A stretch of DNA of 64,000 nt, from the NCBI RefSeq assembly GCF_049639735.1, contig NZ_JBEVVA010000003.1:1302001-1366000 (forward strand), given 5' to 3'. Positions within the stretch are counted from its first letter, which is position 1. Each line of letters opens with the position of its first letter. The DNA comes from Elusimicrobium simillimum (lineage in GTDB: Bacteria > Elusimicrobiota > Elusimicrobia > Elusimicrobiales > Elusimicrobiaceae). The notes beneath the pieces are model-generated. The model ran no database searches and was not told the origin of the DNA. It worked only from the letters and a program-made list of their open reading frames with translations. Positions 23,935 to 32,198 of the stretch are shown one piece after another. A program made the translations under genes and the position numbers.

Positions 23935-26220
23935 TTAATTAGAATTTTCAGCGGGTGAGGGCTGCGGTTGTGCTTGCGTATCAGCGGCTTTACCGCCGCC
24001 TGTAAGGCTGTCGGGCACTACACTTACCACACCGCTTTTAATAGCGTTAGACAGCGGGTTTTTAAACGCTGTGCCTGTTATCAGCGACGCCACGCTTGAA
24101 ACCACGCTCATACTGCCTTTGGGCTCGTCTATCGTACCGCCTATTTTTACCGTTAACGGCATTACCCCCTCTTCAGGGTGGCGGCCGGGCGCGGCGTTTA
24201 CTGTCATGTTAAGGTTGCGGTTATTAAAATCCATATTACCGGCAAGTTTAAATGAGAGTAAGCCCGAAACAAAGTTACCGTGCTTAATATCAGCCTTGCC
24301 TGTTTTAAAATTGATATTAGTTGAAAAACTGTCAAAGTCCAGCTTGCCGTCAATCTTTTGCGGGTTGGCGGCCAACTCTTCTTCTAAAGCGGCTTCCTCT
24401 TTTTTATTTTTGGCGGGCACCATCTGTTTAAACACAGAAAGGATGTTAAGACTGTTTACAACCTTGCTTACCACACCTACAGACATGAACAGCACCTTAG
24501 TAACGGCGTTGGCCTCAGTCAAACTGTAAAGGTCTTTTATTTCGCCTTTTTCAGTGGAAAAGTTTAAACTTCCCTGCATCTTATCAAGCAAGATAGTAAC
24601 GTCTGTAATATCGGCGTTAAACTTGATATTGTCCGCGTTGATAAACGGCGCGTCTAAACTTTTTATACCAACATTAGCATTAATCTTAAAGGGCGGCAGG
24701 TTAAGTTTATCCTGCAGCTCCTGCTGGGTTTGTTTAAGAGTCGCGCTTTTTGCGGCGGCCTTGGGCGGCGGGGCGGCGGTGGCAGCCTCTTTCACCGTCA
24801 TAGCTTTAAGCGCTTCCGGCGTGGGTTTTACCCATACTCTGTTTGCGTTAAAGGCGGCGTCCACACTACCCGCCTTTGAAGTTAAAAAATATTTAAATTT
24901 AGAGCTAAAAGCGTGTCCGTTAAGCTTACCTGTAAGCGACGGCATGCTAACGCTGTGAAGCCCGTCAAGCGTAACCGTAGTATTGACATTGGCCAATGTG
25001 CCCGCCTGCGGCAAAAACGCGCCGATCTCGGCGGCTGTAAGGTTAGCTTTTATAGAGGCGTTTTTAACCTCGCTGTTCCAGTTTAACTCCCCCAGCGGTT
25101 TAAACTCCGCCAGCATGGGAACCGCCTGCGGGGTTTTGTCTAAGAACACTTTACCGTCGGCGTTTATATCATACAGCGGCTCTTCGGCGGTCATAGCCAC
25201 AAAGCCTCTGGCGTTAAGCTCTGTAAAAACAGTGGTAAGGTTAAAGCGGTTTATGTCCACACGCATAGCGCCTGGGTCCGCCGCCAGCTGGCCAACCGCC
25301 TTAAGAGATGTCATGTCAAAATCCGGCACATCAACCATTGGCTTGAACGAGGCCGAAACCAGTTTCTCCGTACCTACGGTAAAGTCGAACACGGGTCTCA
25401 GAAAGTTACTAAGCTTGCCGTTTATAAATATAGAAGAATTATTTACGGACACTACAAAAGGCTCAATAGCCAGGCTGGCGTTTTCCAGCTTTATGGCCGC
25501 TAAATCTGCAATTAACTTGAGGCCGAAGTTAAGGTTTTCTATATTAACATCTTTGCTTGCCACGCTCATAAAACTGCTTATGTTCATTTTAAAAGGTTTT
25601 TTAATATTAATATGTTCGCTGTCTATATTAAACTCGTTTATCTTTACCGTAAGGCCTTTTTGGGCATCGGTATAAGTAACGTTGGTATCGTAAATATAAA
25701 ATTTATTTATGACGGGTTTTAATAGCGGGGCTTTAATGGGTTTGGCATCCTGCTGGGCGGCTGACGTTTCTGCCGCCGGAGCCTCTGCCAGCATAGGCTC
25801 AAAGTTGAACTTGCCGTTAGCGTCTTTTACTATATTAACTTCTATACCTGAGACAATTATATTTTTTACTTTAAGCTGCAAAATAAAAAGGTGAATTAAT
25901 GAAAAGCGTACATCGGTATTTTTTACTTTTAAAATATCACTGCCGCCCGCGCTAAGGCTGAGGCCCTTTACATGCAGGCCGCCAAGCCCGGCGGAAATAT
26001 GCTCAACACCAACATCTGCGTTTATGGCTGAGGAAATTTTAGCCGTGATATAGTTTTTTACTTTCTCGGCAGGTAAAACAAACCTTAGCGCCATTTCCGC
26101 ACAAAACAGCACTATTAGTATAGCACAGACGGTATAGACCGTTATTCTTACAGCTTTTTTATGTTTTTGGGTAAAGTTTTTTGTTTTGGTTTTCAGTTTG
26201 GAAAGTGTTTGTGTTTTCAT
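23935..26220 (-). CDS. AsmA-like envelope protein
   Basis: A 761-residue protein with one N-terminal membrane helix (AVRITVYTVCAILIVLFCAEMAL, about 23-45) and a long periplasmic part. The start of the mature part (ITAKISSAINADVGVEHISAGLGGLHVKGLSLS) and the closing DFNNRNLNMTVNAAPGRHPEEGVMPLTVKIGGTIDEPKGSMS match the AsmA/DUF748 group. These large beta-rich proteins bridge the inner and outer membranes and are linked to lipid transport and outer-membrane assembly. A proline/alanine linker lies near residue 490. It is a single-gene unit converging on hxlR. Confidence 0.8.
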   Translation of the reverse strand: MKTQTLSKLKTKTKNFTQKHKKAVRITVYTVCAILIVLFCAEMALRFVLPAEKVKNYITAKISSAINADVGVEHISAGLGGLHVKGLSLSAGGSDILKVKNTDVRFSLIHLFILQLKVKNIIVSGIEVNIVKDANGKFNFEPMLAEAPAAETSAAQQDAKPIKAPLLKPVINKFYIYDTNVTYTDAQKGLTVKINEFNIDSEHINIKKPFKMNISSFMSVASKDVNIENLNFGLKLIADLAAIKLENASLAIEPFVVSVNNSSIFINGKLSNFLRPVFDFTVGTEKLVSASFKPMVDVPDFDMTSLKAVGQLAADPGAMRVDINRFNLTTVFTELNARGFVAMTAEEPLYDINADGKVFLDKTPQAVPMLAEFKPLGELNWNSEVKNASIKANLTAAEIGAFLPQAGTLANVNTTVTLDGLHSVSMPSLTGKLNGHAFSSKFKYFLTSKAGSVDAAFNANRVWVKPTPEALKAMTVKEAATAAPPPKAAAKSATLKQTQQELQDKLNLPPFKINANVGIKSLDAPFINADNIKFNADITDVTILLDKMQGSLNFSTEKGEIKDLYSLTEANAVTKVLFMSVGVVSKVVNSLNILSVFKQMVPAKNKKEEAALEEELAANPQKIDGKLDFDSFSTNINFKTGKADIKHGNFVSGLLSFKLAGNMDFNNRNLNMTVNAAPGRHPEEGVMPLTVKIGGTIDEPKGSMSVVSSVASLITGTAFKNPLSNAIKSGVVSVVPDSLTGGGKAADTQAQPQPSPAENSN

Positions 26221-26282
26221 AGTTATTATTATATATCTTTGGGCAAAGGTGTTCCAGAAAGAATTTATTGTATAATTAGTTT

Positions 26283-26825
26283 ATGAGTAAACAATTCTAT
26301 TTTTTATTATTTGTATTTTTGCTGGCTGTTTGCGCTAACGCGCAGCCGCCCGTTGCGGCAAGCCCGGCCAACAGCCTGCTAGACATAAACTATACCGAAG
26401 ATCAGCTGTTTGGCAGCCTAAAAAAGAAAAAGGGTAAAATAACAAAGTACGCATATAATATAGCCGTTATAAAGAGTGACTCTTATGCATTTACCTTGCG
26501 CATGGATATGGAAGTATTAACAATCAAAGATAAACTGCTTGGCATGACAGTAACTACCGACAATCTTATAAAAACGCTTTCTCTAACACAGACATCCGCG
26601 GTAAACCCCGGCGGGCAATATAAAATTAAAGCAAACTTTTTAAAAATGCCCGTGCTTAGTAAAACATCAAAGCTGGCGGCTAACCAAATGCTTAGCTTAA
26701 CAGTAGAAAACGGCAAGACAAAAGACAATATAGTACTGCTGGCCATACACTCACAAATATCCGGGTTTTTCTCAAGCGCGCCCAAGCCCGAGGACGTGCA
26801 TGTATATATAAATAAGGCAGATTAA
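26283..26825 (+). CDS. Exported protein of unknown function
   Basis: A 180-residue protein with a clear signal peptide (LLFVFLLAVCANAQ, cut before PPVAAS). The mature part looks beta-rich with many lysines; no family is recognised. It is divergent from the AsmA-like gene across a 62-bp gap, which must hold both promoters, and precedes ilvE by 60 bp. It could be another envelope factor, but nothing in it fixes a role. Confidence 0.6.
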   Translation: MSKQFYFLLFVFLLAVCANAQPPVAASPANSLLDINYTEDQLFGSLKKKKGKITKYAYNIAVIKSDSYAFTLRMDMEVLTIKDKLLGMTVTTDNLIKTLSLTQTSAVNPGGQYKIKANFLKMPVLSKTSKLAANQMLSLTVENGKTKDNIVLLAIHSQISGFFSSAPKPEDVHVYINKAD

Positions 26826-26885
26826 CAATAGTGCCGCCCTCCTTAAAATGATATTATATATTCAGACGTTTAAAGGAGAAGAACA

Positions 26886-27956
26886 ATGCAAGACATTAAA
26901 ATAACTCTTACCAAAACCCCTAAGCAGAAAGTTACCGATACATCCGCCCTCGGCTTTGGCAAATATTTTTCAGACCATATGTTTGTGATGGATTATGATA
27001 AAGAAAACGGCTGGCATAACGCCCAAATTTTACCCTTTGGCCCTATTGAACTGAGCCCCTCGGCCATGGTGCTGCACTACGGGCAGGAAGTTTTTGAGGG
27101 TATGAAAGCATATAAAGCTAAAGACGGCAGAATCTTACTTTTCCGCCCGCAAGAAAACTTTAAAAGGCTTAACGCCTCTAACGACCGCCTGGCTATACCG
27201 CAAATAGATGAAGACTTTGCTTTAGAAGCCCTTAAAAAATTGGTAAATATAGATAAAGATTGGATACCTGAGGGTACCGGGCCGTCACTCTACATACGCC
27301 CCTTTATTATTGCCACGCAGCCTAACCTTGGCGTAAAAATAAGCGACTCTTACAAATTTATAATAATAATGTCCCCTGTAGGCTCTTACTTTAAAGCGGC
27401 CTTAACACCCACAAACATTTTGGTGGAAGACACCTACGTACGCGCCGTACGCGGCGGCATGGGCGCGGCAAAGACAGGCGGCAACTACGCCTCTGCCCTT
27501 AAAGCGCAGGATAAAGCGGCCAAGCAAGATTGCAGCCAGGTACTGTGGCTGGACGGCATTGAGCATAAATATATAGAAGAAGTAGGCGCCATGAACGTAT
27601 TTTTTGTTATAGGGGACGAGGTTATAACCCCCGCCCTTAACGGCAGCATACTTTCGGGCATAACCAGAAAGTCTGTCATAGAAATGTTGTCTAAAAAAGG
27701 CTACAAAGTAGTAGAGCGCAGGCTTGGCATAGAAGAAGTTTATGAGGCCAGCCAAAAAGGCATGCTTAAAGAAATGTTTGGCAGCGGCACGGCGGCTATA
27801 GTTTCCCCGGTGGGCATACTTAAATGGCAGGATAAAGTTATTACCATTAACGATAACAAAACAGGCCCCGTTACAGAACTTGCCTACAACACGCTGCTTG
27901 GCCTGCAAACAGGCGCACTGCCAGATGACCTGGGCTGGACAGTAGAAGTTAAATAG
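26886..27956 (+). CDS. ilvE: Branched-chain amino acid aminotransferase
   Basis: A 356-residue class IV PLP-dependent transaminase of the longer (type II) BCAT group. Visible are YGQEVFEGMKAYK, the lysine that binds PLP in NYASALKAQ, and the cofactor phosphate loop GILSGITRKSVIE. It interconverts leucine, isoleucine and valine with their 2-oxo acids, using 2-oxoglutarate. AAAGGAG sits eight bases upstream. It is monocistronic with its own terminator. In a peptide-fermenting organism it probably works in the degradative direction as well. Confidence 0.93.
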   Translation: MQDIKITLTKTPKQKVTDTSALGFGKYFSDHMFVMDYDKENGWHNAQILPFGPIELSPSAMVLHYGQEVFEGMKAYKAKDGRILLFRPQENFKRLNASNDRLAIPQIDEDFALEALKKLVNIDKDWIPEGTGPSLYIRPFIIATQPNLGVKISDSYKFIIIMSPVGSYFKAALTPTNILVEDTYVRAVRGGMGAAKTGGNYASALKAQDKAAKQDCSQVLWLDGIEHKYIEEVGAMNVFFVIGDEVITPALNGSILSGITRKSVIEMLSKKGYKVVERRLGIEEVYEASQKGMLKEMFGSGTAAIVSPVGILKWQDKVITINDNKTGPVTELAYNTLLGLQTGALPDDLGWTVEVK

Positions 27957-27970
27957 TATTGAAGATATTA

Positions 27971-27997
27971 AAAAGCCCCGCTTCTAGCGGGGCTTTC
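27971..27997. terminator. Bidirectional terminator
   Basis: AAAAGCCCCGCT (27971-27982) pairs with AGCGGGGCTTT (27986-27996), between ilvE and the convergent HIT gene. Confidence 0.88.
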
Positions 27998-28001
27998 TAT
28001 A

Positions 28002-28433
28002 TTATAAGTTGGCTTTAATTTTTGCTATAAGTTCTTGGTTTTCTTCGTCGGTCAAATAAACTTTTTGCGGGTTCATTTGGAAAATACCGGGGTAGTCCGG
28101 CCCGCCGATGTATTTGGGAACTAAGTGAAAATGCAGGTGAGACAGCTTGTCAGAATAAGCGCCCATATTTATTTTTTCGGCGCCAAGGGCAACGCTCATG
28201 GCTTTGCACACGCGGGCTACATCCTTCATAAAAGCGTCTCTCTGTTCATCAGACAACTCAAAAAGCTCATCTGTATGTTCTTTATGGGCCACAAGGCAGC
28301 GGCCTTTGTAGGTTTGTTCTTTAAATAAAAATACGCGCGAAACGTCCAGGTCGCAAATATCAATCATAAGGTCTTTTTGCGTTTGGTTGCGCTGGCAGTA
28401 CAGACACTGTGAAGCGGGGCTTTTTTCTTTCAT
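28002..28433 (-). CDS. HIT-family nucleotide hydrolase/transferase
   Basis: A 143-residue histidine-triad protein. The active-site motif HLHFHLVPKY is near residue 106. The N-terminal CLYC and a histidine pair in VAHKEHTDEL resemble the zinc site of HIT members. It hydrolyses nucleoside phosphoramidates, dinucleoside polyphosphates or similar. The ATG at 28433 is chosen for its AAAGGTG site; a longer in-frame opening (28499) lacks one. It is transcribed alone. Confidence 0.85.
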   Translation of the reverse strand: MKEKSPASQCLYCQRNQTQKDLMIDICDLDVSRVFLFKEQTYKGRCLVAHKEHTDELFELSDEQRDAFMKDVARVCKAMSVALGAEKINMGAYSDKLSHLHFHLVPKYIGGPDYPGIFQMNPQKVYLTDEENQELIAKIKANL

Positions 28434-28573
28434 AATCAACACCTTTGCAATTAGATTAACATACCGTTTTACTATACTTTTTATTCCCCTAAAATTCAAT
28501 CTTTTTTGCGGCGTGGCCCACAGCGAATAATATTATATAATAGGAGTGAAAATATAATTTTTGAGGAGAGGAA

Positions 28574-29416
28574 ATGAAAACATCTATTGAAGAAAGATGG
28601 GGTACCCACCCGGATGATGTAAAACATTACGACACCACGCACCTGCGTAAAGAATTTTTAGTAGAAAAAGTATTTGCCGCTGACGAAGTTTTAATGACTT
28701 ATACCCACAACGACCGCCTTATAATAGGCGGCGCGTACCCGGTAAAAGAAAACTTAAAATTAGAAACAGTGCCGTTAATACGCTCCGAATATTTTTGCGA
28801 AAGACGTGAAGTAGGCATAATATGTATTGAAGGCGAAGGCGTAGTAACCGTGGACGGCACAGACTACCCCATGACATACAAAGACGCCATTTACGTAGGC
28901 CGCGGCGCTAAAGAAGTTGTGTTTAAATCTAATGACAGCAAGGCGCCCGCAAAATTTTATTTTGCCTCCGCCCCCGCGCACACAGCTTACCCAACAGCTA
29001 AAATAACCGCTGAAATGAGAAGAGTACGCGAACTTGGCGCGCCCGAAACATCTAACCGCCGCACCTTAAACCAGCTTGTACTTAGCGAGATTATACCTTG
29101 CTGCCAGCTGCAAATGGGACTGACGGAACTGCACCCCGGCAGCGTGTGGAACACCATGCCCCCGCATACACACTCCCGCAGGATGGAAGCTTACTTTTAT
29201 TTCAAAGTGCCTAAAGAGCAGGCTGTCTGCCACTTTATGGGGCGTCCCCAGGAAACACGCCACATTTTTATGAATAATGAGCAAGCGGTTATTTCCCCCT
29301 CATGGTCCATACACTCTGCGGCGGGCACAAGCAACTATACATTTATCTGGGCCATGTGCGGCGAGAATTTAAATTACGACGACATGGACACATTTACAGC
29401 GGATAAACTTAAATAA
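28574..29416 (+). CDS. kduI: 5-keto-4-deoxyuronate isomerase
   Basis: A 280-residue cupin isomerase. The zinc ligands are His198, His200, Glu205 and His247 (PPHTHSRRMEAYFYF and SIHSAAG), offset by two from the E. coli enzyme of 278 residues. It converts 5-keto-4-deoxyuronate, released from unsaturated uronides made by pectate or glycosaminoglycan lyases, to 2,5-diketo-3-deoxygluconate. GAGGAGAGG precedes the ATG. kduD follows by ten bases. The product of the pair is KDG, which feeds the kdgK-kdgA genes of the nearby operon. Confidence 0.95.
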   Translation: MKTSIEERWGTHPDDVKHYDTTHLRKEFLVEKVFAADEVLMTYTHNDRLIIGGAYPVKENLKLETVPLIRSEYFCERREVGIICIEGEGVVTVDGTDYPMTYKDAIYVGRGAKEVVFKSNDSKAPAKFYFASAPAHTAYPTAKITAEMRRVRELGAPETSNRRTLNQLVLSEIIPCCQLQMGLTELHPGSVWNTMPPHTHSRRMEAYFYFKVPKEQAVCHFMGRPQETRHIFMNNEQAVISPSWSIHSAAGTSNYTFIWAMCGENLNYDDMDTFTADKLK

Positions 29417-29426
29417 GGAGATTAAC

Positions 29427-30209
29427 ATGCAAGAACAGTTTTCACTCAAGGGTAAAATTGCTTTAGTCACCGGCGCTTCATACGGCATCGGCATGGCTAT
29501 GGCCAAGGCCTTAAACGCCGCCGGCGCGACAATAGTGTTTAACGACATTAAAGAAGAGCTGGTTGCCAAAGGCGTTGAAGAATATAAAAAAGACGGCATT
29601 ACCGCCCACGGTTACGTGTGCGACGTTACAAATGAAGATGAGGTAAATAAGTTTGTAGCGCAGGTTGAAAAAGAAGTAGGCGTTATTGATATTTTGATAA
29701 ACAACGCTGGCATTATCAAACGTATTCCCGCTTTGGAAATGTCGGCCAAAGACTTCCGCCAGGTTATTGATATTGACCTTAACGGCCCTTTTATTATGTC
29801 CAAGGCTGTTGCGCCGGGCATGATTAAAAAAGGCGCGGGCAAAATTATCAATATTTGCTCTATGATGAGCGAGCTTGGGCGCGAAACAGTGTCTGCCTAC
29901 GCGGCGGCCAAAGGCGGCCTTAAAATGTTAACAAAAAACTTAGCCTGCGAATGGGCGGAGCATAATATTCAAGTTAACGGCATAGGCCCCGGCTATATAG
30001 CCACCCCGCAAACAGCCCCGCTTAGAACGCCCGGCCACCCGTTTAACGACTTTATTATCGCCAAAACCCCCGCCGCGCGCTGGGGCACGGCTGAAGATTT
30101 AGCGGGCCCGGCTGTATTTTTGGCTTCTAAAGCGTCAGACTTCGTCAACGGCCACATTTTATACGTGGACGGCGGCATACTTGCCTACATAGGCAAACAA
30201 CCTAAATAA
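29427..30209 (+). CDS. kduD: 2-dehydro-3-deoxy-D-gluconate 5-dehydrogenase
   Basis: A 260-residue short-chain dehydrogenase. It has TGASYGIGMAMA for NAD binding (14-25), NNAG, catalytic Ser in NICSMMSELG, and YAAAK. The GPGYIATPQTAPLR segment and the length are typical of KduD. It reduces 2,5-diketo-3-deoxygluconate to KDG with NADH. Its partner kduI is directly upstream, with AAGGAG before this ATG. A repeat-derived hairpin just after the stop acts as terminator. Confidence 0.93.
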   Translation: MQEQFSLKGKIALVTGASYGIGMAMAKALNAAGATIVFNDIKEELVAKGVEEYKKDGITAHGYVCDVTNEDEVNKFVAQVEKEVGVIDILINNAGIIKRIPALEMSAKDFRQVIDIDLNGPFIMSKAVAPGMIKKGAGKIINICSMMSELGRETVSAYAAAKGGLKMLTKNLACEWAEHNIQVNGIGPGYIATPQTAPLRTPGHPFNDFIIAKTPAARWGTAEDLAGPAVFLASKASDFVNGHILYVDGGILAYIGKQPK

Positions 30210-30230
30210 CGTAACCTTAACATAAAAAGT

Positions 30231-30270
30231 AATTTCCTCTCCCTTCTTTGACGGGAGAGGAAATTTTTAT
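30231..30270 (+). terminator. Terminator of kduI-kduD built from a REP-like hairpin
   Basis: AATTTCCTCTCCC (30231-30243) pairs with GGGAGAGGAAATT (30253-30265), followed by TTTATT. The CCTCTCCC...GGGAGAGG core recurs at 30451-30478 and 52226-52250, so this terminator belongs to a dispersed repeat. Confidence 0.75.
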
Positions 30271-30294
30271 TTGTGCGTATGTACAAATAAAAAT
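30263..30294. repeat. Perfect 12-bp inverted repeat
   Basis: ATTTTTATTTGT (30263-30274) and ACAAATAAAAAT (30283-30294) around an eight-base centre, adjoining the kduD terminator. Confidence 0.7.
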
Positions 30295-30295
30295 A

Positions 30296-30430
30296 GGTGA
30301 GGGTGAATATGAGTGCTGTAAGACGCATAGTATTTCTGTTTAAATCCCCGCACGGTATAAACAACAATACGTGCCGTTAATTTTAACAACAGTTTTATAA
30401 ATAGATATAACACTCATATTCACCCTCACC
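30296..30430. repeat. Small element with 20-bp terminal inverted repeats
   Basis: Perfect 20-bp arms at 30296-30315 and 30411-30430 (GGTGAGGGTG... and its complement) enclose 95 bp without a gene. The arm shares GGTGAGGGTGA with the groES-groEL spacer. It resembles a miniature mobile element or a long hairpin RNA. Confidence 0.65.
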
Positions 30431-30436
30431 CTGCTC

Positions 30437-30540
30437 GCTCCACTCGCTTCCCTCTCCCATCCAACAAGGGAGAGGGATGTACCTTATTGACACGCTCGGC
30501 AAGCTTGCCTCACTTTTCATCCGACAAGGGAGAGGAAATT
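30437..30540. repeat. REP-like hairpins and module R copy
   Basis: CCCTCTCCC (30451-30459) with GGGAGAGGG (30468-30476) forms one hairpin, and a half copy (GGGAGAGG) follows at about 30530. Between them, 30483-30517 is a minus-oriented copy of a 34-base module (GAGGCAAGC...GAGCGT) that recurs at 44297-44330 and 59307-59341. Confidence 0.7.
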
Positions 30541-30558
30541 AAAACCAGCGCAAAGGGG

Positions 30559-30677
30559 CCACGAAGGTTTGAGATTAGTTTTGATTTTTATTTACTTGGC
30601 ACACTTGCGCGAGGAGGCCGCAGGCCGGACGGGGTGTGTCAAGTAAATAAAAATCAAAAATAACTCAAAGATTTGGG
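30559..30677. repeat. Long hairpin element, family A copy 1
   Basis: Arms 30568-30604 and 30634-30669 form a stem of about 36 bp, capped by a 29-base loop that contains its own GGCC-GCA-GGCC helix. A second copy at 50399-50519 keeps both helices although the paired bases have changed. No ORF is present. It could be a structured RNA or a mobile palindrome; it sits between convergent kduD and exuT. Confidence 0.8.
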
Positions 30678-30682
30678 GATAA

Positions 30683-30712
30683 AAAAAGCCCCTGCCAATA
30701 GGCAGGGGCTTT
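30683..30712 (-). terminator. Terminator of the uronate operon
   Basis: AAAAGCCCCTGCC pairs with GGCAGGGGCTTTTT around AATA, just after the exuT stop. It ends the minus-strand kdgA-to-exuT operon. Confidence 0.9.
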
Positions 30713-30716
30713 TTAA

Positions 30717-32135
30717 TTATAAGTCTGTTATGGGTTTGAACTGGGGTACTAATGCTTTCATAATAACCCAGGCTATAACATAAGCTAAAGCGCAGAACGC
30801 GAACATTATGGTGTAACCTGTTTCAATATGGCCAAGAGCGCCGTAATAGTCAAACAACCAGCCGCCTGTCTTAGATATTATAACACCGCCAATACCGCCG
30901 GCCATGCCGCCAATACCTGTAACTGAAGCCACAACTTTCTTGGGGAACATATCAGAAACTGTGGTGAAGATGTTTGCAGACCACGCCTGGTGGGCGGAAG
31001 CGCCGATGCCGATAAGCAAAATAGGAAACCAATAGCTTATCGCGCCTAAAGGCTGCGCCAAAAGCACCACTAACGGGAACAAGGCAATCACAATCATAGC
31101 TGTTAAACGGGCCTGGTACACTTTCATCCCCCTGTTAATAAAGAATGTTGGGAACCAACCGCCGCCAATGCTGCCAACCATTGTCATACTGTAAAGCACG
31201 GCAAGGGGTAACATTATTTGTGTGCCTGTTATGCCGTACTGCGCTTTTAAATAAGCGGGTAACCAGAACAGGAAGAACCACCACACGCCGTCTGTCATAA
31301 ACTTGCCTATAACAAAGGACCATGTCTGGCGGTATTTTAACAGCTGGAACCACTTAACATTGCTTTGGGTGCCGTCTTTTTGCGCTTGTTGTTCAAGGGC
31401 TTGTTCGTCAGCGTCGCTGTGAATGTGGTCAAACTCCGCCTGGGTAATTCTGCCTTTTTCAAGCATGGCTTTGGGTGAGTCATAATAATGACCCCAGAAT
31501 ATTAACCATAAGAACCCGGCCGCGCCCACTAAGATAAACGTCATCTCCCAGCCCATGTGGCTGGCTATCCACGGTACGGTAAGCGGGGCTACGATAGCGC
31601 CGATGTTTGAACCGGAGTTAAAAATACCCGTGGCAAAGGAACGTTCTTTTTTGGGGAACCATTCCGCCGTTGTTTTGATAGCGGCGGGAAAGTTGCCAGC
31701 CTCGCCAATACCAAGCACTAAGCGCGCGAACATAAAGCCTATTACCGACACAGGCACAACTATGCCCACAAAAGAAAGTATGGGCGAAATAATGCCGCCA
31801 ATAGCAACGGCAAAGGCGTGTATTACCGCGCCAAGCGACCATAAAATCAGCGCGAACGCGTAGCCTCTTTTTGTACCCAGCCAGTCAATAAACCTGCCGG
31901 CAAAAAGCATGGCTATAGCATAAGAAAACTGGAAAACGGAGGCTATGTTAGCATAGTCGCTGTTTGTCCAGCCGAACTGTTCAGACAAAAGGGGCTGCAA
32001 TAAGCTCAGCACCTGCCTGTCGAGGTAATTTACCGTTGTCGCAAAAAATAACAACGCGCAAATAGTCCATCTGTATTTACCTATTTTCTCGTTAATCGCG
32101 CCAACTGCTGACGCAATAGATTTTTTTTCTGTCAT
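30717..32135 (-). CDS. exuT: Hexuronate MFS transporter (ExuT-like)
   Basis: A 472-residue, 12-helix transporter of the anion:cation symporter family. It shows NYLDRQVLSLL in TM1, GRFIDWLGTKRGY between TM2 and TM3, and GIGEAGNFPAAIKTTAEWFPKKERSFATGIFNSG, a segment typical of ExuT/hexuronate carriers. It should import glucuronate and galacturonate with protons. The ATG at 32135 is chosen because AAAAGGAGAG precedes it. It is the last gene of the operon, separated from uxaC by 63 bp holding an intercistronic hairpin. Confidence 0.9.
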   Translation of the reverse strand: MTEKKSIASAVGAINEKIGKYRWTICALLFFATTVNYLDRQVLSLLQPLLSEQFGWTNSDYANIASVFQFSYAIAMLFAGRFIDWLGTKRGYAFALILWSLGAVIHAFAVAIGGIISPILSFVGIVVPVSVIGFMFARLVLGIGEAGNFPAAIKTTAEWFPKKERSFATGIFNSGSNIGAIVAPLTVPWIASHMGWEMTFILVGAAGFLWLIFWGHYYDSPKAMLEKGRITQAEFDHIHSDADEQALEQQAQKDGTQSNVKWFQLLKYRQTWSFVIGKFMTDGVWWFFLFWLPAYLKAQYGITGTQIMLPLAVLYSMTMVGSIGGGWFPTFFINRGMKVYQARLTAMIVIALFPLVVLLAQPLGAISYWFPILLIGIGASAHQAWSANIFTTVSDMFPKKVVASVTGIGGMAGGIGGVIISKTGGWLFDYYGALGHIETGYTIMFAFCALAYVIAWVIMKALVPQFKPITDL

Positions 32136-32162
32136 TGGGGGTGTCTCTCCTTTTAAGCAAGT

Positions 32163-32190
32163 CCCGCAGCGCCACACACGGCACTGCGGG
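32163..32190 (-). promoter_or_regulatory. Intercistronic hairpin between uxaC and exuT
   Basis: An 11-bp stem with one G-T pair: CCCGCAGTGCC and GGCGCTGCGGG on the minus strand (32163-32190), loop GTGTGT. No T run follows, so it is unlikely to stop transcription; it may protect the upstream mRNA or set the enzyme-to-transporter ratio. Confidence 0.6.
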
Positions 32191-32198
32191 TCACACAA

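Noticed and set aside
27402..27908. 168-codon minus-strand opening opposite ilvE
   Set aside because: Antisense to a clear aminotransferase; its amino-acid content (runs of Tyr, Ala, His) is the mirror of GC-ending codons and it has no ribosome site.
30559..30677. Retron msr-msd for the long hairpins
   Set aside because: The stem-loop shape is suggestive, but no reverse transcriptase gene is near any of the copies in the window.
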